From Vibrio stylophorae (GTDB lineage Bacteria; Pseudomonadota; Gammaproteobacteria; Enterobacterales; Vibrionaceae), in assembly GCF_921293875.1 (NCBI RefSeq), contig NZ_CAKLDI010000001.1, forward strand, positions 1,146,475 to 1,210,474: a DNA stretch of 64,000 nt, written 5' to 3'. Shown here in pieces: positions 1 through 9,066 of the stretch. The position numbers were made by a program, and so were the translations under genes. The notes beneath the pieces were generated by a model. That model worked only from the letters and a program-made list of their open reading frames with translations. It was not told the origin of the DNA and made no database searches. Within the stretch, counting starts at the first letter, position 1; every line of letters begins with the position of its first letter.

Positions 1-188
1 CCGGTAACCCAAATGTGGACTTTGTACAAGGGATGCTACCGCACCATGAAGCGGCCATTAAAATGGCTGAAGTGGTGATGCCATATCTTAAAAATCAGCA
101 AATCAAAACCTTTGCACAAAACATCATTACCGCTCAGCAGCATGAAGTCGCCTTTATGAAAGCTTGGCTTGCAACGCAGATCAAATAG
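1..188 (+). CDS. DUF305 family protein, C-terminal part (5' end outside window)
   Basis: The reading frame is open from the window edge and ends in TAG at 186-188, giving about 61 residues. The visible segment has the DUF305 hallmark GMLPHHEAAIKMAE, followed by an alpha-helical stretch with a second histidine (QQHEVAFMKAWL). DUF305 proteins are small, usually exported, ferritin-like helical proteins that often sit near copper-handling genes. The histidines are thought to bind metal, but the biochemical role is not settled. The N-terminus and any signal peptide lie outside the window. A strong terminator follows directly. Confidence 0.8.
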   Translation, partial: GNPNVDFVQGMLPHHEAAIKMAEVVMPYLKNQQIKTFAQNIITAQQHEVAFMKAWLATQIK

Positions 189-202
189 TTGACTGATGCC
201 AT

Positions 203-232
203 AAAAAAACGCAGCGTATGCTGCGTTTTTTT
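203..232 (+). terminator. Rho-independent terminator after DUF305 gene
   Basis: A perfect stem (AAAAAACGCAG / CTGCGTTTTTT) with a short loop and a T-run. The A-run on the other side means it could work in both directions. Confidence 0.85.
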
Positions 233-723
233 ATACCTTGAATCGCCTTGAAAATAGCTTCGCTATGGCCACGAGATTGCCTTGAGATAGCACTGTCAGG
301 TGTCATGGCAATGGAGAATTACCCCTATAAACCATCCGTGCCTAATGAATAAATATTCTATCTCTGCTGTTTTCTATATTTTATGGATGATTTAACCGCA
401 CATCCCTTTTCTTGAAGTCAAAAATGCCAATTTAAAGCATCGAATCTTTCATTTATCTGGCAGCGCTGAAAAATGCGTCCAGTCGAACCGCTTTCTCTGT
501 GTCTCTCAAGTCTGAATTCATCTATGCATCTTCATCAAGGTACGAGTTAGCAGAGGGATAATATCGCTTCATTTGTTGCAAAATAGTTAAGTAGAGATTG
601 GTTAATGGCGAGTGGCAGTGAATTAATTTGAATTTTAAATCAGCATATGCGCATAAATATTGATTTATTTTTATCTCTGTATATAGTCGAGCACTGTGAA
701 TTATTTTTAAAAAGGATTTTAAA
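233..723. other. Intergenic region upstream of amino-acid ABC operon
   Basis: About 490 bp with no convincing gene. It is AT-rich near the operon and ends with an AAAGGA ribosome-binding site at about 711-716. Besides the possible ARG-box half-operator listed separately, I see no clear structured RNA. Confidence 0.5.
345..361 (+). promoter_or_regulatory. Possible single ARG box
   Basis: TGAATAAATATTCTA at 346-360 differs by one base from the ArgR half-operator pattern TGAAT-W4-ATTCA. It lies upstream of an Art/Gln-type amino-acid importer, which fits arginine regulation. ArgR normally needs two boxes 2-3 bp apart and I see only one, more than 350 bp from the gene. The call is therefore weak. 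Confidence 0.25.
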
Positions 724-1461
724 ATGAAGAAGTCATTAACAGGGTTTGTTTGTCTTGGCGTTGCAGCAGTTTTGACCATGAGCGGCTGTGGCAAAAGCGA
801 TGATGTGCTGGTGGTAGGCACCAATGCGGCGTTCCCTCCCTTTGAGTATGTTGGCGGCGTCAATGGCGATGAAATTAAGGGCTTTGATATCGATTTGGCT
901 GAGCAGATTGCAAAGGATGCGGGTAAAACGCTGAAAATCGAGAACATCAAATTCGACTCGCTGATTGTGGCGCTCAACTCAGGCAAAATCGACATGATTG
1001 CATCAGGAATGACCATCACCCCTGAGCGCCAAGCGAATGTGGATTTTTCAACTGCATATTATGAAGCCACGCAAGTGGTTTTGGTCAATCAAGACAATGA
1101 CAGCATCACAAGCGTTGACGATCTGAAAGATAAGCATATTGCGGTGCAATTGGGTTCAACAGGTGATTTGATGGCCAAGAAATTGAGCAACAAAGTCACT
1201 GCGTTTAATACCGGCTTTGAAGCTGTGATGGAGCTTAAAAATAGCAAAGTGGATCTCGTGCTATTTGATAGTGAGCCAGCGGCCAGTTTCTTGAAGAAAA
1301 ACCCACAACTGAAAATGATTGAGCTTGATTTTACGCCTGAGTTCTATGGTCTTGCTGTGGCGAAAGGTAATACCGAATTGCTCAATAGCATCAACCAAAC
1401 GCTACAAACCATGAAGCAAAATGGTCAATACGACGCACTTGTTGCTAAACACATGAAGTGA
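724..1461 (+). CDS. Polar amino-acid ABC transporter substrate-binding lipoprotein
   Basis: The 245-residue solute-binding protein captures a polar amino acid in the periplasm for the permease and ATPase encoded just downstream. It starts with a lipoprotein signal peptide whose lipobox is MSGC (Cys about 22), so it is probably anchored to a membrane. The mature domain has the family-3 solute-binding pattern: GTNAAFPPFEY near the N-terminus, GFDIDLAEQIAK, and the strand-linker segment DMIASGMTITPERQ. These are typical of GlnH/ArtI/HisJ-like proteins (SBP_bac_3). The start is the ATG after AAAGGA. The ligand cannot be read from sequence; glutamine, arginine, or a general polar amino acid are all possible. 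Confidence 0.9.
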   Translation: MKKSLTGFVCLGVAAVLTMSGCGKSDDVLVVGTNAAFPPFEYVGGVNGDEIKGFDIDLAEQIAKDAGKTLKIENIKFDSLIVALNSGKIDMIASGMTITPERQANVDFSTAYYEATQVVLVNQDNDSITSVDDLKDKHIAVQLGSTGDLMAKKLSNKVTAFNTGFEAVMELKNSKVDLVLFDSEPAASFLKKNPQLKMIELDFTPEFYGLAVAKGNTELLNSINQTLQTMKQNGQYDALVAKHMK

Positions 1462-1468
1462 GTTGCTG

Positions 1469-2149
1469 ATGATTGATGCAATCAACACCTCTTTATTTAC
1501 GCCAATCGGTGAAGACGGTTTAGTTGGCATTTATCTGATTCTCAATGGCTTGAAAGTCACATTGATTGTGACTTTCTTTGCCATGGTGATCGGTTCGGTT
1601 TTGGGTGTGATGACCACGCTGATGAAGATGTCATCGAAGTGGTATTTACGCTGGCCAGCGCACCTTTATGTCAGTGTGATTCGCGGCACTCCGGTTGTTG
1701 TTCAGTTAGTCATTCTTTATTTCATTGTCTTGGCATCGATGGATGTCGATAAAATTACCGCAGCAATTATTGCTTTTGGCTTAAACAGTGGCGCGTATAT
1801 TTCAGAAATTATTCGCGCTGGTATTCAAGCGGTTGATAAAGGGCAAATGGAAGCGGCGCGCTCTCTGGGTTTGCCTTACAGCGCGTCAATGAAAGAAGTG
1901 ATTTTGCCGCAGGCGATTAAGAATATTCTGCCATCGCTTGGCAATGAATTTATCGTGCTGCTGAAAGAAACGGCGGTCATTGGTTTTATCGGTGGCATTG
2001 ATTTGATGCGCGCGGGTGAAATTATTCGTAGCCGAACCTTTGAAGACAGCGTGCCGCTTTTTAGCTGCGCCATCATCTATTTGCTACTGACTTATTTCTT
2101 TACCTTTATGTTGGCGCGATTTGAAATGAGGTTGAAACAAAGTGATTAA
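1469..2149 (+). CDS. Polar amino-acid ABC transporter permease (HisMQ type)
   Basis: Inner-membrane permease of the importer. It has about five transmembrane segments and the EAA loop ([24 protein letters not shown]) that docks on the ATPase. The frame is open from TTG 1463, but ATG 1469, with a GTGAG element just upstream, is the more likely start. The gene follows the binding-protein stop by only a few bases and overlaps the ATPase gene by 8 bp, so the three genes are one operon. A single permease subunit implies a homodimeric channel, as in GlnP-type systems. Confidence 0.9.
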   Translation: MIDAINTSLFTPIGEDGLVGIYLILNGLKVTLIVTFFAMVIGSVLGVMTTLMKMSSKWYLRWPAHLYVSVIRGTPVVVQLVILYFIVLASMDVDKITAAIIAFGLNSGAYISEIIRAGIQAVDKGQMEAARSLGLPYSASMKEVILPQAIKNILPSLGNEFIVLLKETAVIGFIGGIDLMRAGEIIRSRTFEDSVPLFSCAIIYLLLTYFFTFMLARFEMRLKQSD

Positions 2150-2867
2150 GATCGTTGATTTACATAAGAGCTTTGGCGACAACCAAGTACTCAAAGGGAT
2201 TAGTGAGCAAATTCATCAAGGCGAAGTGGTGAGTGTGATTGGCCCTTCAGGCAGTGGTAAAAGTACCTTTTTGCGCTGTATGAACCTGCTGGAGCAGCCC
2301 AATCGAGGTGATATCTTGATTGAGGGCGAATCGATTACGGCGCCTGGTGCTTGCGTTGATAAGTTGCGACAAAAAGTGGGGATGGTGTTTCAAAACTTTA
2401 ATCTATTTCCGCATAAAACGGTGCGTCAGAATATTACGCTGGCGCCAGTTAAATTAAAGCTGATGTCGCAGCAAGTCGCTGATCTTGAGGCCGATCGATT
2501 ACTTGAACAAGTGGGTCTTAGCGATAAAGCAGACGCCTATCCATCGAGCTTATCTGGCGGGCAAAAACAGCGCGTTGCCATCGCCAGAGCATTGGCGATG
2601 AAGCCTGATTTGATGCTCTTTGATGAGCCAACCTCTGCGCTTGATCCTGAAATGGTGGGCGATGTGCTCGATGTTATGAAATCATTGGCCCAAAATGGGA
2701 TGACCATGGTGATTGTGACCCATGAAATGGGATTTGCCCGTGATGTTTCCGACCGTGTGATTTTTATGGATGGCGGGGTGATTGTTGAGCAAGGCGATCC
2801 AGAATCTCTCTTTAGTCATCCGCAAGAGTCCAGAACTCAAGCCTTTTTAAGTAAAGTGCTGAGATAA
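2142..2867 (+). CDS. Polar amino-acid ABC transporter ATP-binding protein (GlnQ/ArtP-like)
   Basis: Cytoplasmic ATPase of 241 residues that powers the importer. It shows Walker A (GPSGSGKST, about residues 33-41), a Q-loop ([10 protein letters not shown]), the ABC signature LSGGQKQR, Walker B with the catalytic glutamate ([13 protein letters not shown]) and the switch histidine (VTHEMGFA). Length and motifs match the polar amino-acid subfamily exactly. The start is GTG 2142, inside the end of the permease gene, which implies translational coupling. A terminator follows the stop. Confidence 0.93.
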   Translation: MIKIVDLHKSFGDNQVLKGISEQIHQGEVVSVIGPSGSGKSTFLRCMNLLEQPNRGDILIEGESITAPGACVDKLRQKVGMVFQNFNLFPHKTVRQNITLAPVKLKLMSQQVADLEADRLLEQVGLSDKADAYPSSLSGGQKQRVAIARALAMKPDLMLFDEPTSALDPEMVGDVLDVMKSLAQNGMTMVIVTHEMGFARDVSDRVIFMDGGVIVEQGDPESLFSHPQESRTQAFLSKVLR

Positions 2868-2906
2868 TTGGCTGGCTTAAGTCTAGCTATTTAAATGTGC
2901 AAGTAT

Positions 2907-2933
2907 AAAAAACGCAGCCTCGCTGCGTTTTTT
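2907..2933. terminator. Rho-independent terminator (bidirectional)
   Basis: Stem AAAAAACGCAG / CTGCGTTTTTT with a 5-nt loop. It lies between the convergent ABC operon and the M14 peptidase gene and has A and T runs on both sides. Confidence 0.85.
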
Positions 2934-2975
2934 GTGTCTAGATTGATTCGTCTTGATTATGGTGTTTCATAAACA

Positions 2976-3899
2976 CTATTTCAAGCGCTGAGCGAGCACA
3001 TAATCCAAACCACCCATAATTGCCGCCACTTGCGCGCGATTACACTCATCATCGGTGACTTTAGGGCTATCAGGATAGACCTCTGTAGTGGTGTGGTACT
3101 GACATTGCGTGATGTTGCCTGAAAGACCAAGTTGGGTCATGGGATACAAAATCACCCCGTTTTGCACCATATCTGAGCCAATCAATTGGCCATTTTTATC
3201 GGCGGGCGCGATGTGCGTGACCTTGGCAACCGAGTCGATGACCGCTGCTTGAAAAGCCAGCTGCGGATTTTCGCTATCGCCCACAGTGTAAAAACCATCT
3301 GGAATAGTGTCTGGCTCATAAGTGATGCCATCACGCGCGGCAAGGGCAGGGCGAAACTCAGTTTCATCTGTGTCTGTGGTTTCGTGGAGATCAATATGAA
3401 CCAATACCTCGCCTAAACCCTGTGCCAATTGCCAAAGGGCGGCAGACTCTTCTGCTGGGCTATTGGCATAAAATGAGCGGTTAGGATCGATAGCAAGCGG
3501 GTTCCAGCGGTTGATCGTTTCATAACCCCAAGGGCTGACACAAGGTGCCACCACTAGGTTGAAATATTGGCTATAGTGCTCGCCTTGCTGATCCAAAAAG
3601 GCCAGTGCGCCTTGCACGCCGCTGGTTTCATAGCCATGCACGCCGCCGCTGATTAATACGGTTGGTTTGTTGGTATCCCAGTGTTTGCTTTTGATGCAAT
3701 AGAGCGGAAAACGCGCTGGATCGTAAGAGAGGGCGCCATATTGCTCGACCTCAAAACGCGTTTTGAGCGCTTCAATTTTGGGTAAGACTTCTTCGCTGTA
3801 AAGGCGTTTCACTTGGGCTAGGGCACGCCATGCTTGGCGCTCTGGCTCGCCCCATTTTTGACCTGGGATGCCAATTGGAAATGTTTGTTCTGTTTGCAT
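2976..3899 (-). CDS. M14-family zinc carboxypeptidase
   Basis: A 307-residue metallopeptidase-like protein. The zinc ligands of the M14 fold are visible as HxxE in GGVHGYET (about residues 89-96) and the later histidine in LVHIDLHET. DPNRSF matches the arginine-bearing substrate-binding loop of the family. There is no signal peptide, so it probably acts in the cytoplasm, trimming peptides or deacylating amino-acid derivatives; the sequence does not choose between these. The gene is monocistronic, convergent with the ABC operon, and starts with ATG at 3899 with only a weak ribosome-binding site. Confidence 0.82.
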   Translation of the reverse strand: MQTEQTFPIGIPGQKWGEPERQAWRALAQVKRLYSEEVLPKIEALKTRFEVEQYGALSYDPARFPLYCIKSKHWDTNKPTVLISGGVHGYETSGVQGALAFLDQQGEHYSQYFNLVVAPCVSPWGYETINRWNPLAIDPNRSFYANSPAEESAALWQLAQGLGEVLVHIDLHETTDTDETEFRPALAARDGITYEPDTIPDGFYTVGDSENPQLAFQAAVIDSVAKVTHIAPADKNGQLIGSDMVQNGVILYPMTQLGLSGNITQCQYHTTTEVYPDSPKVTDDECNRAQVAAIMGGLDYVLAQRLK

Positions 3900-4277
3900 C
3901 GTTTTATTCTTTCTTTTACGAGATTTGTCTCAGCATAATGTCGTGCTGTGCTGAGTGTAAATAGCTGATTGCAATTACGCAGCCTTGAGGCTGTGGTGAT
4001 TTGGCACATTTTGCTGCCAGTGGCTGGGTATAGCGCTGTTTTTCGCCAAGAACAGTGTTACTTGCTGCAATATTCAAGCGCGCTTGATATGGGCAAACAA
4101 AAGCCCGCATTGGGCGGGCATTTGATTGGAATCATGATGAGAATCATGACGTGAAAAATAACATTGAATTGCACAGTTGGCTCAGACAAATTGTTGGCTC
4201 AGGCAAATGTTGGCAAAGCAAATGTTAGCAAAGCAAATGTTAGCTAAGGTGAATCGAAGCCTTTGCATGGGCACCCA
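3900..4277. other. Intergenic region with hairpin and short tandem repeats
   Basis: No convincing gene. It contains a GC-rich inverted repeat (GCCCGC 4103-4108 / GCGGGC 4114-4119) that could terminate the minus-strand gene upstream, and a 15-bp tandem repeat, listed separately, close to the 3' end of the large minus-strand gene. Confidence 0.5.
4203..4247. repeat. 15-bp tandem repeat, three copies
   Basis: Three head-to-tail copies of GCAAATGTTAGCAAA at 4203-4217, 4218-4232 and 4233-4247. The first and third each carry one substitution. A degraded fourth copy is visible just before (about 4187-4202). The array lies about 30 bp beyond the stop codon of the 1055-residue gene. The unit is a multiple of three, but no frame I would trust covers it. 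Confidence 0.75.
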
Positions 4278-7200
4278 TCAAGCGGGTGCCGGTGTATTGC
4301 GCGCCGCATCTGTGACTCGCGTTGTATCGGTTGCCTCTGTTTTATTTGCCGTCAATGCCTTATCTGCCGCAAGGGCTGCTTGCCGCTCTTTTTCTGAGGC
4401 GATGGCGACTTTCATCGTTTCTGCTTGTGGTCTTGGCTGCGGTTTTAATTGCAATTGATTGGCTTCAAGCAACGCCGCTTGTACCTTGGTCAGCGGTTTG
4501 ACTGATGCTATGGGTTGATTTTGCTCGCGCGTTATACGTGCCGATGGCATCTGCTGCGGCCATGCTGTGGCTAGCTGTTTGACTGCTTCGACTTGCTGCG
4601 TTTGCGCTGGTGTCAGCGCTTGTGCTTGCACTGTTTGTTTTGCCGCTGCTTGCAGATGTGTTACTTCGGTTATTGGCGTTGCCACAGTGGTATGTATTTC
4701 GGCTGTGGTTTGCTTTGTTTTGCCACTTTTCGGTTCGTTTTTGTTTTTATTGGCGTCGGCTTTGGTGTCGCACTGGGGATTCGTGGCCATGGTCAAAGCG
4801 GGCGCTGGCGTGTCTGCGCTCTGCGTGTTTGTATTTCCAGTCCCTGTTGTTGCCCTGTGCGTATCTGATGCATCCTCCAAGTCGGTATCTATCAAAGCTT
4901 CGGCTACCGCAGTCGTGGGCTTAGCCTCTGTTTGAGCAGGCGCTTGAACTGCTGCTTGCGCTGATGTTTGAACCGTAGATAAATCCATCTGATCCAGAAT
5001 ATGAAGCATAGATGCTGCGAGTTTTTCATCGCCAAACCAAGCTTGTAAACGTGAACCATGGCTGTGAAGTACATGACTGGGCGATTCGGTTGTGCTTGGC
5101 GCATTGCGACCAGCCGCTAAATAGAGGGGCTCGCACATGAGCAGATTGAGTTTGCTGACGGTCACAGGCTCATGCTGACACAGCAAATGGGTATATTGTC
5201 CTACATCAGCACTAATCGCGTGGGTTTCAAATTGAGACATGCGCTGATACCAGGCGGCGAGCTGCGCTTGTAGATGCTGCCAGCCAGCTCGAATGGCCTG
5301 CGTTTGCGCGCCTTGGCTTTCATGAAGCAGCGCTGTGCGCTGAACAATGGTTTGCTGCGCGCTATCTAAATGTGACAGCTGGACTTGACTACCGAGTTCC
5401 AGCAAACGCGTAAAGGCACCTTGAATGCCCTCATCGCGCACTTGACGTTTGGTCTCGCGCCACACTGCGCTGGCCTTATCGCTATACCAGCGTTTGGACT
5501 GATCTTCGTCAGATTGATTGCGGCCAATGGATTTGGCTGAAGCGGCTTGCTGCTGGCGAAAATAGAGCGAAATCACAAACAGCGCTAGCAAGCCGACCTG
5601 CAGTAAAGGCGCTGCGGCAAAGAGCTTGGCCATGGCCGCTGCAAAAATACCGCCGGTTAACACCGTGGTGATATTTAAGAAATTAAGCTGGCGCTGCGTG
5701 TGTCCCTGCGCCACATCTAAGCGCGCTACTTTTTCTCGTGCTTGCTCGCGTTGGTTGAGCAGTTGACGGGTTTGCTGCAGCGCGGTAATGGCGTGGGATT
5801 GCTCAGCATTGTAGCGCTCACTCAATTGACCAAGCTCGCCGCTGGCAATGGTTAGGCCTTGGTATCGGTTGACGATTCGCTGCGAGGCATGATGGAGCGA
5901 GCGGTAGTTTTGCCAAATTAAATAAGATAGAGAGACCGCATTTTCCTGCGGGTTTGCATCTAAATTGAGCGGACATAGTTGATGCGCTGGGTATTTAAAC
6001 TCTCGCATCGCCCATGCGATATTTTCCGTGGTATCGCGATGGGTGGTGTTGAGAAAGGTGCGATTGCTGTGAAAAAGCAGCTCTTTTACTGGCGCAAAGT
6101 GCTCACCATAGCTGCGCTCAAGGCTGTCGCAAAGCTGCAAAAAATAAGCAAAATGCGTTTTTTGAATTTTGCTCAAACAGCGCAGCGCTTGCTCAACCAG
6201 CGCTTCGTCAGGTGATTTTGTCTGCTGGGCGAGGGTAAGCGCTGCCCAGTGTTCATAGGCTTCAACCGTATAAAAAGTTTGTGTTGATTCGGTGAAGTAT
6301 TGCTGCGCCATGGCTAAATCACCCAATTTCCCCGCCGCAATAGCCATATGGGTATGACAGAGCGCATGTAGGAGTGTATCGCTCGCTTTTAGCATGCTCA
6401 GCGCTAGCCTATTGAGGCTGATGCTTTTCTCGAACTGCTTAGGTTGCGTGCCATGTAGCGCATATAAGCGGCCGAGCCAAAAGCAGCTAAAAAAGTCTGA
6501 CCCAAACTCTTCCGCCGCTTTTTGCAGATTGCGCATCGCTTCGTCGACATGACCGAAACTCAAGCTTTCATAGGCCCAGGTTTTACGCTGGATCACATCA
6601 GCAAAGAGTGGGCTTTTTTTCGCCGTGGTTTTTTCAAAGTAGTAGATGCGACTGAGCTGATGTTTGAGTGTGTCCTCTAGGCTGTCTATGTTTTCGCGCG
6701 AATAGCCACAAATATGGAGCAGGTTGTCACTGTTGACAGGGGTTTGTTCGCCAAGAATTTGCCAAACACTGGTTTCTAAGGTGCTGACAATGGTGCGCGC
6801 AATGAGCTCAGGGTCTTCGGCATCGACAATGTGTTGCTGAACCAAATGGGCTTGTGGATGCACTTGTATATGGGGTTGAGGCTCAACTGGTTGATGGGCA
6901 CTGTGTGGCGCATTGTTGGTGTCAGCCCGCGCTGTTTGCTTGGCTTTTGTGGCATCTTGCGCTTGTTTGGAAGTATTGGTTTGTACGTTATTTGCAGCCA
7001 CAGCGTCAGCTGAGTTGGGTTGATGGGTATCTGTTGTGCTTGTTTCATCGCTGATAACTTCACACATTGGCGGCGTGATAAGCGCATATATTTGTCGCAT
7101 CTCATCGCACATATTTTCTGGATCGGCAGCTTGCTCACCGAGCCAAAAGGCAAAGAGTAAAACATCGTGTTCAAGCGCCGCTTCAATTTCACATTGCAGG

Positions 7201-7445
7201 GCTGTTTTACCATCTTTCACCACTTTGCCAGCGTGCTGGCCCAGCAAACACACCATATAGCGGTTGTTGCCAATGCGGCTCAGCCGCTGCTCAAGCGGGG
7301 TATTATGGTTGGCTTCAAGTTGGACAAACGGACGAGGATGAAGACCACTTTTTTGCAAAATCTCAGATTCACTAGTGCGTTGAATTAAATGTTCAACCAG
7401 AGGTTTGAGCTCGAGAGATGCAAAGGAATATACGATGTTGTCCAT
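4278..7445 (-). CDS. Large multidomain protein: DUF4062-like N-terminus, TPR-like region, membrane hairpin, low-complexity tail
   Basis: I do not recognise this 1055-residue protein as a named family. Residues 1-125 resemble the DUF4062/TIR-like fold in pattern only: a predicted strand NRYMVCLLGQHAGKVV, then a helix and strand QCEIEAALEHDVLLFAF. Residues 135-205 are a Gln/Ala/Thr-rich linker. Residues 270-410 look like helical TPR repeats. Residues 550-590 look coiled-coil. Residues 590-629 form a strongly hydrophobic hairpin. Residues 825-1055 are low-complexity, rich in Ala, Gln, Thr and Lys, and probably disordered. The start ATG has a good AAGGATG site. There is no signal peptide, so the bulk probably faces the cytoplasm. 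It stands alone between terminators. A sensor or defence role is possible, but no catalytic motif proves it. Confidence 0.7.
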   Translation of the reverse strand: MDNIVYSFASLELKPLVEHLIQRTSESEILQKSGLHPRPFVQLEANHNTPLEQRLSRIGNNRYMVCLLGQHAGKVVKDGKTALQCEIEAALEHDVLLFAFWLGEQAADPENMCDEMRQIYALITPPMCEVISDETSTTDTHQPNSADAVAANNVQTNTSKQAQDATKAKQTARADTNNAPHSAHQPVEPQPHIQVHPQAHLVQQHIVDAEDPELIARTIVSTLETSVWQILGEQTPVNSDNLLHICGYSRENIDSLEDTLKHQLSRIYYFEKTTAKKSPLFADVIQRKTWAYESLSFGHVDEAMRNLQKAAEEFGSDFFSCFWLGRLYALHGTQPKQFEKSISLNRLALSMLKASDTLLHALCHTHMAIAAGKLGDLAMAQQYFTESTQTFYTVEAYEHWAALTLAQQTKSPDEALVEQALRCLSKIQKTHFAYFLQLCDSLERSYGEHFAPVKELLFHSNRTFLNTTHRDTTENIAWAMREFKYPAHQLCPLNLDANPQENAVSLSYLIWQNYRSLHHASQRIVNRYQGLTIASGELGQLSERYNAEQSHAITALQQTRQLLNQREQAREKVARLDVAQGHTQRQLNFLNITTVLTGGIFAAAMAKLFAAAPLLQVGLLALFVISLYFRQQQAASAKSIGRNQSDEDQSKRWYSDKASAVWRETKRQVRDEGIQGAFTRLLELGSQVQLSHLDSAQQTIVQRTALLHESQGAQTQAIRAGWQHLQAQLAAWYQRMSQFETHAISADVGQYTHLLCQHEPVTVSKLNLLMCEPLYLAAGRNAPSTTESPSHVLHSHGSRLQAWFGDEKLAASMLHILDQMDLSTVQTSAQAAVQAPAQTEAKPTTAVAEALIDTDLEDASDTHRATTGTGNTNTQSADTPAPALTMATNPQCDTKADANKNKNEPKSGKTKQTTAEIHTTVATPITEVTHLQAAAKQTVQAQALTPAQTQQVEAVKQLATAWPQQMPSARITREQNQPIASVKPLTKVQAALLEANQLQLKPQPRPQAETMKVAIASEKERQAALAADKALTANKTEATDTTRVTDAARNTPAPA

Positions 7446-7790
7446 GTTCCATCCTTGTCAATGCGCAGAAAATAGGCGAATTTCCAGTCTAAAGGAAGCA
7501 TGGAAAGGGCGGATGTGAAATCATCAATCGGATTGTAATTTATGCTGTGAGATCAAATTTTACGCCCAGTTATCACAGCAACTGAATAGGATTTAATGGG
7601 CTCATTCACAACTCAATTGCGAATTAAAAATAAGCGGTTATATGATGATTTTTAAGAAATTGTAATGAAAAAGGCCGCTTTCGCGGCCTTTGGCTTATCT
7701 CTTTCCCGGAAAATAAGCATATCAGTTTATGGCTTTGCGCTCTTTTGTATCACGTGAGGGGGAACACGTGATCACAAGCGCAACCAAGTC
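7446..7790. other. Intergenic region with terminator and inverted repeat
   Basis: No gene seen. It contains the promoter side of the large gene, a terminator for the enolase-superfamily gene, and a perfect 8-bp inverted repeat ATCACGTG (7749-7756) / CACGTGAT (7765-7772) just beyond the stop of that gene. Confidence 0.5.
7669..7692 (-). terminator. Rho-independent terminator of the sugar-acid cluster
   Basis: Read on the minus strand, AAAGGCCGC-GAAA-GCGGCCTTTTT is a GC-rich stem with a T-run. It lies about 100 bp after the last gene of the minus-strand cluster. Confidence 0.75.
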
Positions 7791-8933
7791 TTAGTTCACA
7801 CGATATTTGGCGATGATTTCCTCATCAAGCTCCACACCCAATCCTGGGGTGTTTGGTACAGCAACATAGCCATTTTCAAAGGCGATTTGGTTTTTCACCA
7901 AAGAGGTAAACAGTGGGCTGGTGCTTTGAGAGTACTCAATTAGATCGCCATGCTCGCGTGATGCCAAGAAATGTACGGTTGCAGCAATCAAAATACCGGT
8001 AGAGAAACCGTGCGGTACCAGCTTCATGCCCGCCATATGTGCCATATCGTAGATCTTCACCATCTCAGTGATACCCCCGCAGCGCGTCACATCTGGTTGC
8101 ACGAAGTCGGCACCTGATTTCTCGATGAAGTTTGCGAACTCATAACGGGTGGTCAGGGTCTCACCGCCCGCCAATTTTTGCGTGGTGGATTGCGATACTT
8201 TACGGTAACCCGCTAGCACGTCATCGGTGATTGGCTCTTCAATCCAAAGTAGGTTGAATTCTTCAAGCTTTTTCGCCATCTCAATAGTGTGGCCAGCGGT
8301 GCGCCATGCGCTTGCAAGATCGATAGCGATTTCTACATCTTTGTTAATTGCACGCGCAGTTTCGCACACGGTTTTGATGATTTCGTAATCGGTCTCTGCG
8401 TTGTGACCCAATGGACCGCCACCAAATTTAAGGGAGGTAAAGCCTTGTGCCAAAAGCTCTGTGGTGCGGGCAATGTTCTCTTCTTTAATCGCAGATGGAA
8501 TAAAGGTGCCGTAGGCGCGGATCTTTTCACGGAACTTACCGCCCAGTAGCTGCCATACTGGCACTTGGTAGAACTGACCAGCGATATCCCAAAGCGCCAT
8601 ATCAATGGCAGAGATGGCATGGATCATGGTTGAGCGGCGGCCCGCATAGTGAGTGCCGTTGTACATCTTGGTATAAAGGCGCTCAATCTCAAGTGGGTTT
8701 TCGCCAATCAAAAGGCGCTCAAGACCCTGTGATGAACCGTGGCTTTGCGTCGCTTTAATGCAAGCTTCAATCATCATCGGTGAGCTATCAGACTCGCCCA
8801 CACCGGTAATGCCCGCATTGGTATGTACGCGAATGAGCACGCCATCTTCACCCCATTCACAGGCTTCATCAAGGGCAGGAACGCGTAGGTGAATCACTTC
8901 AACTTCTGTAATTTTGATTTCGTTAAATTTCAT
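7791..8933 (-). CDS. Mandelate racemase/muconate lactonizing enzyme family protein (enolase superfamily)
   Basis: 380 residues, full length for the superfamily. The N-terminal capping domain is followed by the TIM barrel. The three metal ligands are visible in order as Asp in AIDLASAW, Glu in WIEEP and Glu in AGGETL. The Asp of QPDVTRCGG and the His of VPHGFSTG form the acid/base dyad of mandelate-racemase-type dehydratases. The second-strand motif is SLKFGGGPLG, with a single lysine rather than KxK. It probably dehydrates or epimerises a sugar acid or related hydroxy acid. It is the last gene of a minus-strand cluster with a UxaA-type dehydratase and a permease. The substrate is unknown. Confidence 0.85.
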   Translation of the reverse strand: MKFNEIKITEVEVIHLRVPALDEACEWGEDGVLIRVHTNAGITGVGESDSSPMMIEACIKATQSHGSSQGLERLLIGENPLEIERLYTKMYNGTHYAGRRSTMIHAISAIDMALWDIAGQFYQVPVWQLLGGKFREKIRAYGTFIPSAIKEENIARTTELLAQGFTSLKFGGGPLGHNAETDYEIIKTVCETARAINKDVEIAIDLASAWRTAGHTIEMAKKLEEFNLLWIEEPITDDVLAGYRKVSQSTTQKLAGGETLTTRYEFANFIEKSGADFVQPDVTRCGGITEMVKIYDMAHMAGMKLVPHGFSTGILIAATVHFLASREHGDLIEYSQSTSPLFTSLVKNQIAFENGYVAVPNTPGLGVELDEEIIAKYRVN

Positions 8934-9066
8934 GTTTGTTTCTCTTTTTGTTTTTTCTTTTTTGATTTTGAGGACGTTTATTTTGGGGATTTCTTTTTTT
9001 GCAATCTTGCAGGCAAGGCTGCATGTGTTCGAAAAACTGCCAGCTCAGCTGGCAGTTTGAAGAGTG

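Noticed and set aside
522-1019. Minus-strand open frame over the binding-protein gene
   Set aside because: Antisense to a clear SBP_bac_3 lipoprotein with a good ribosome-binding site.
4549-4935. Plus-strand open frames inside the large minus-strand gene
   Set aside because: They are antisense shadows of the low-complexity Ala/Gln/Thr-rich tail and have Cys/Val-rich, implausible translations.
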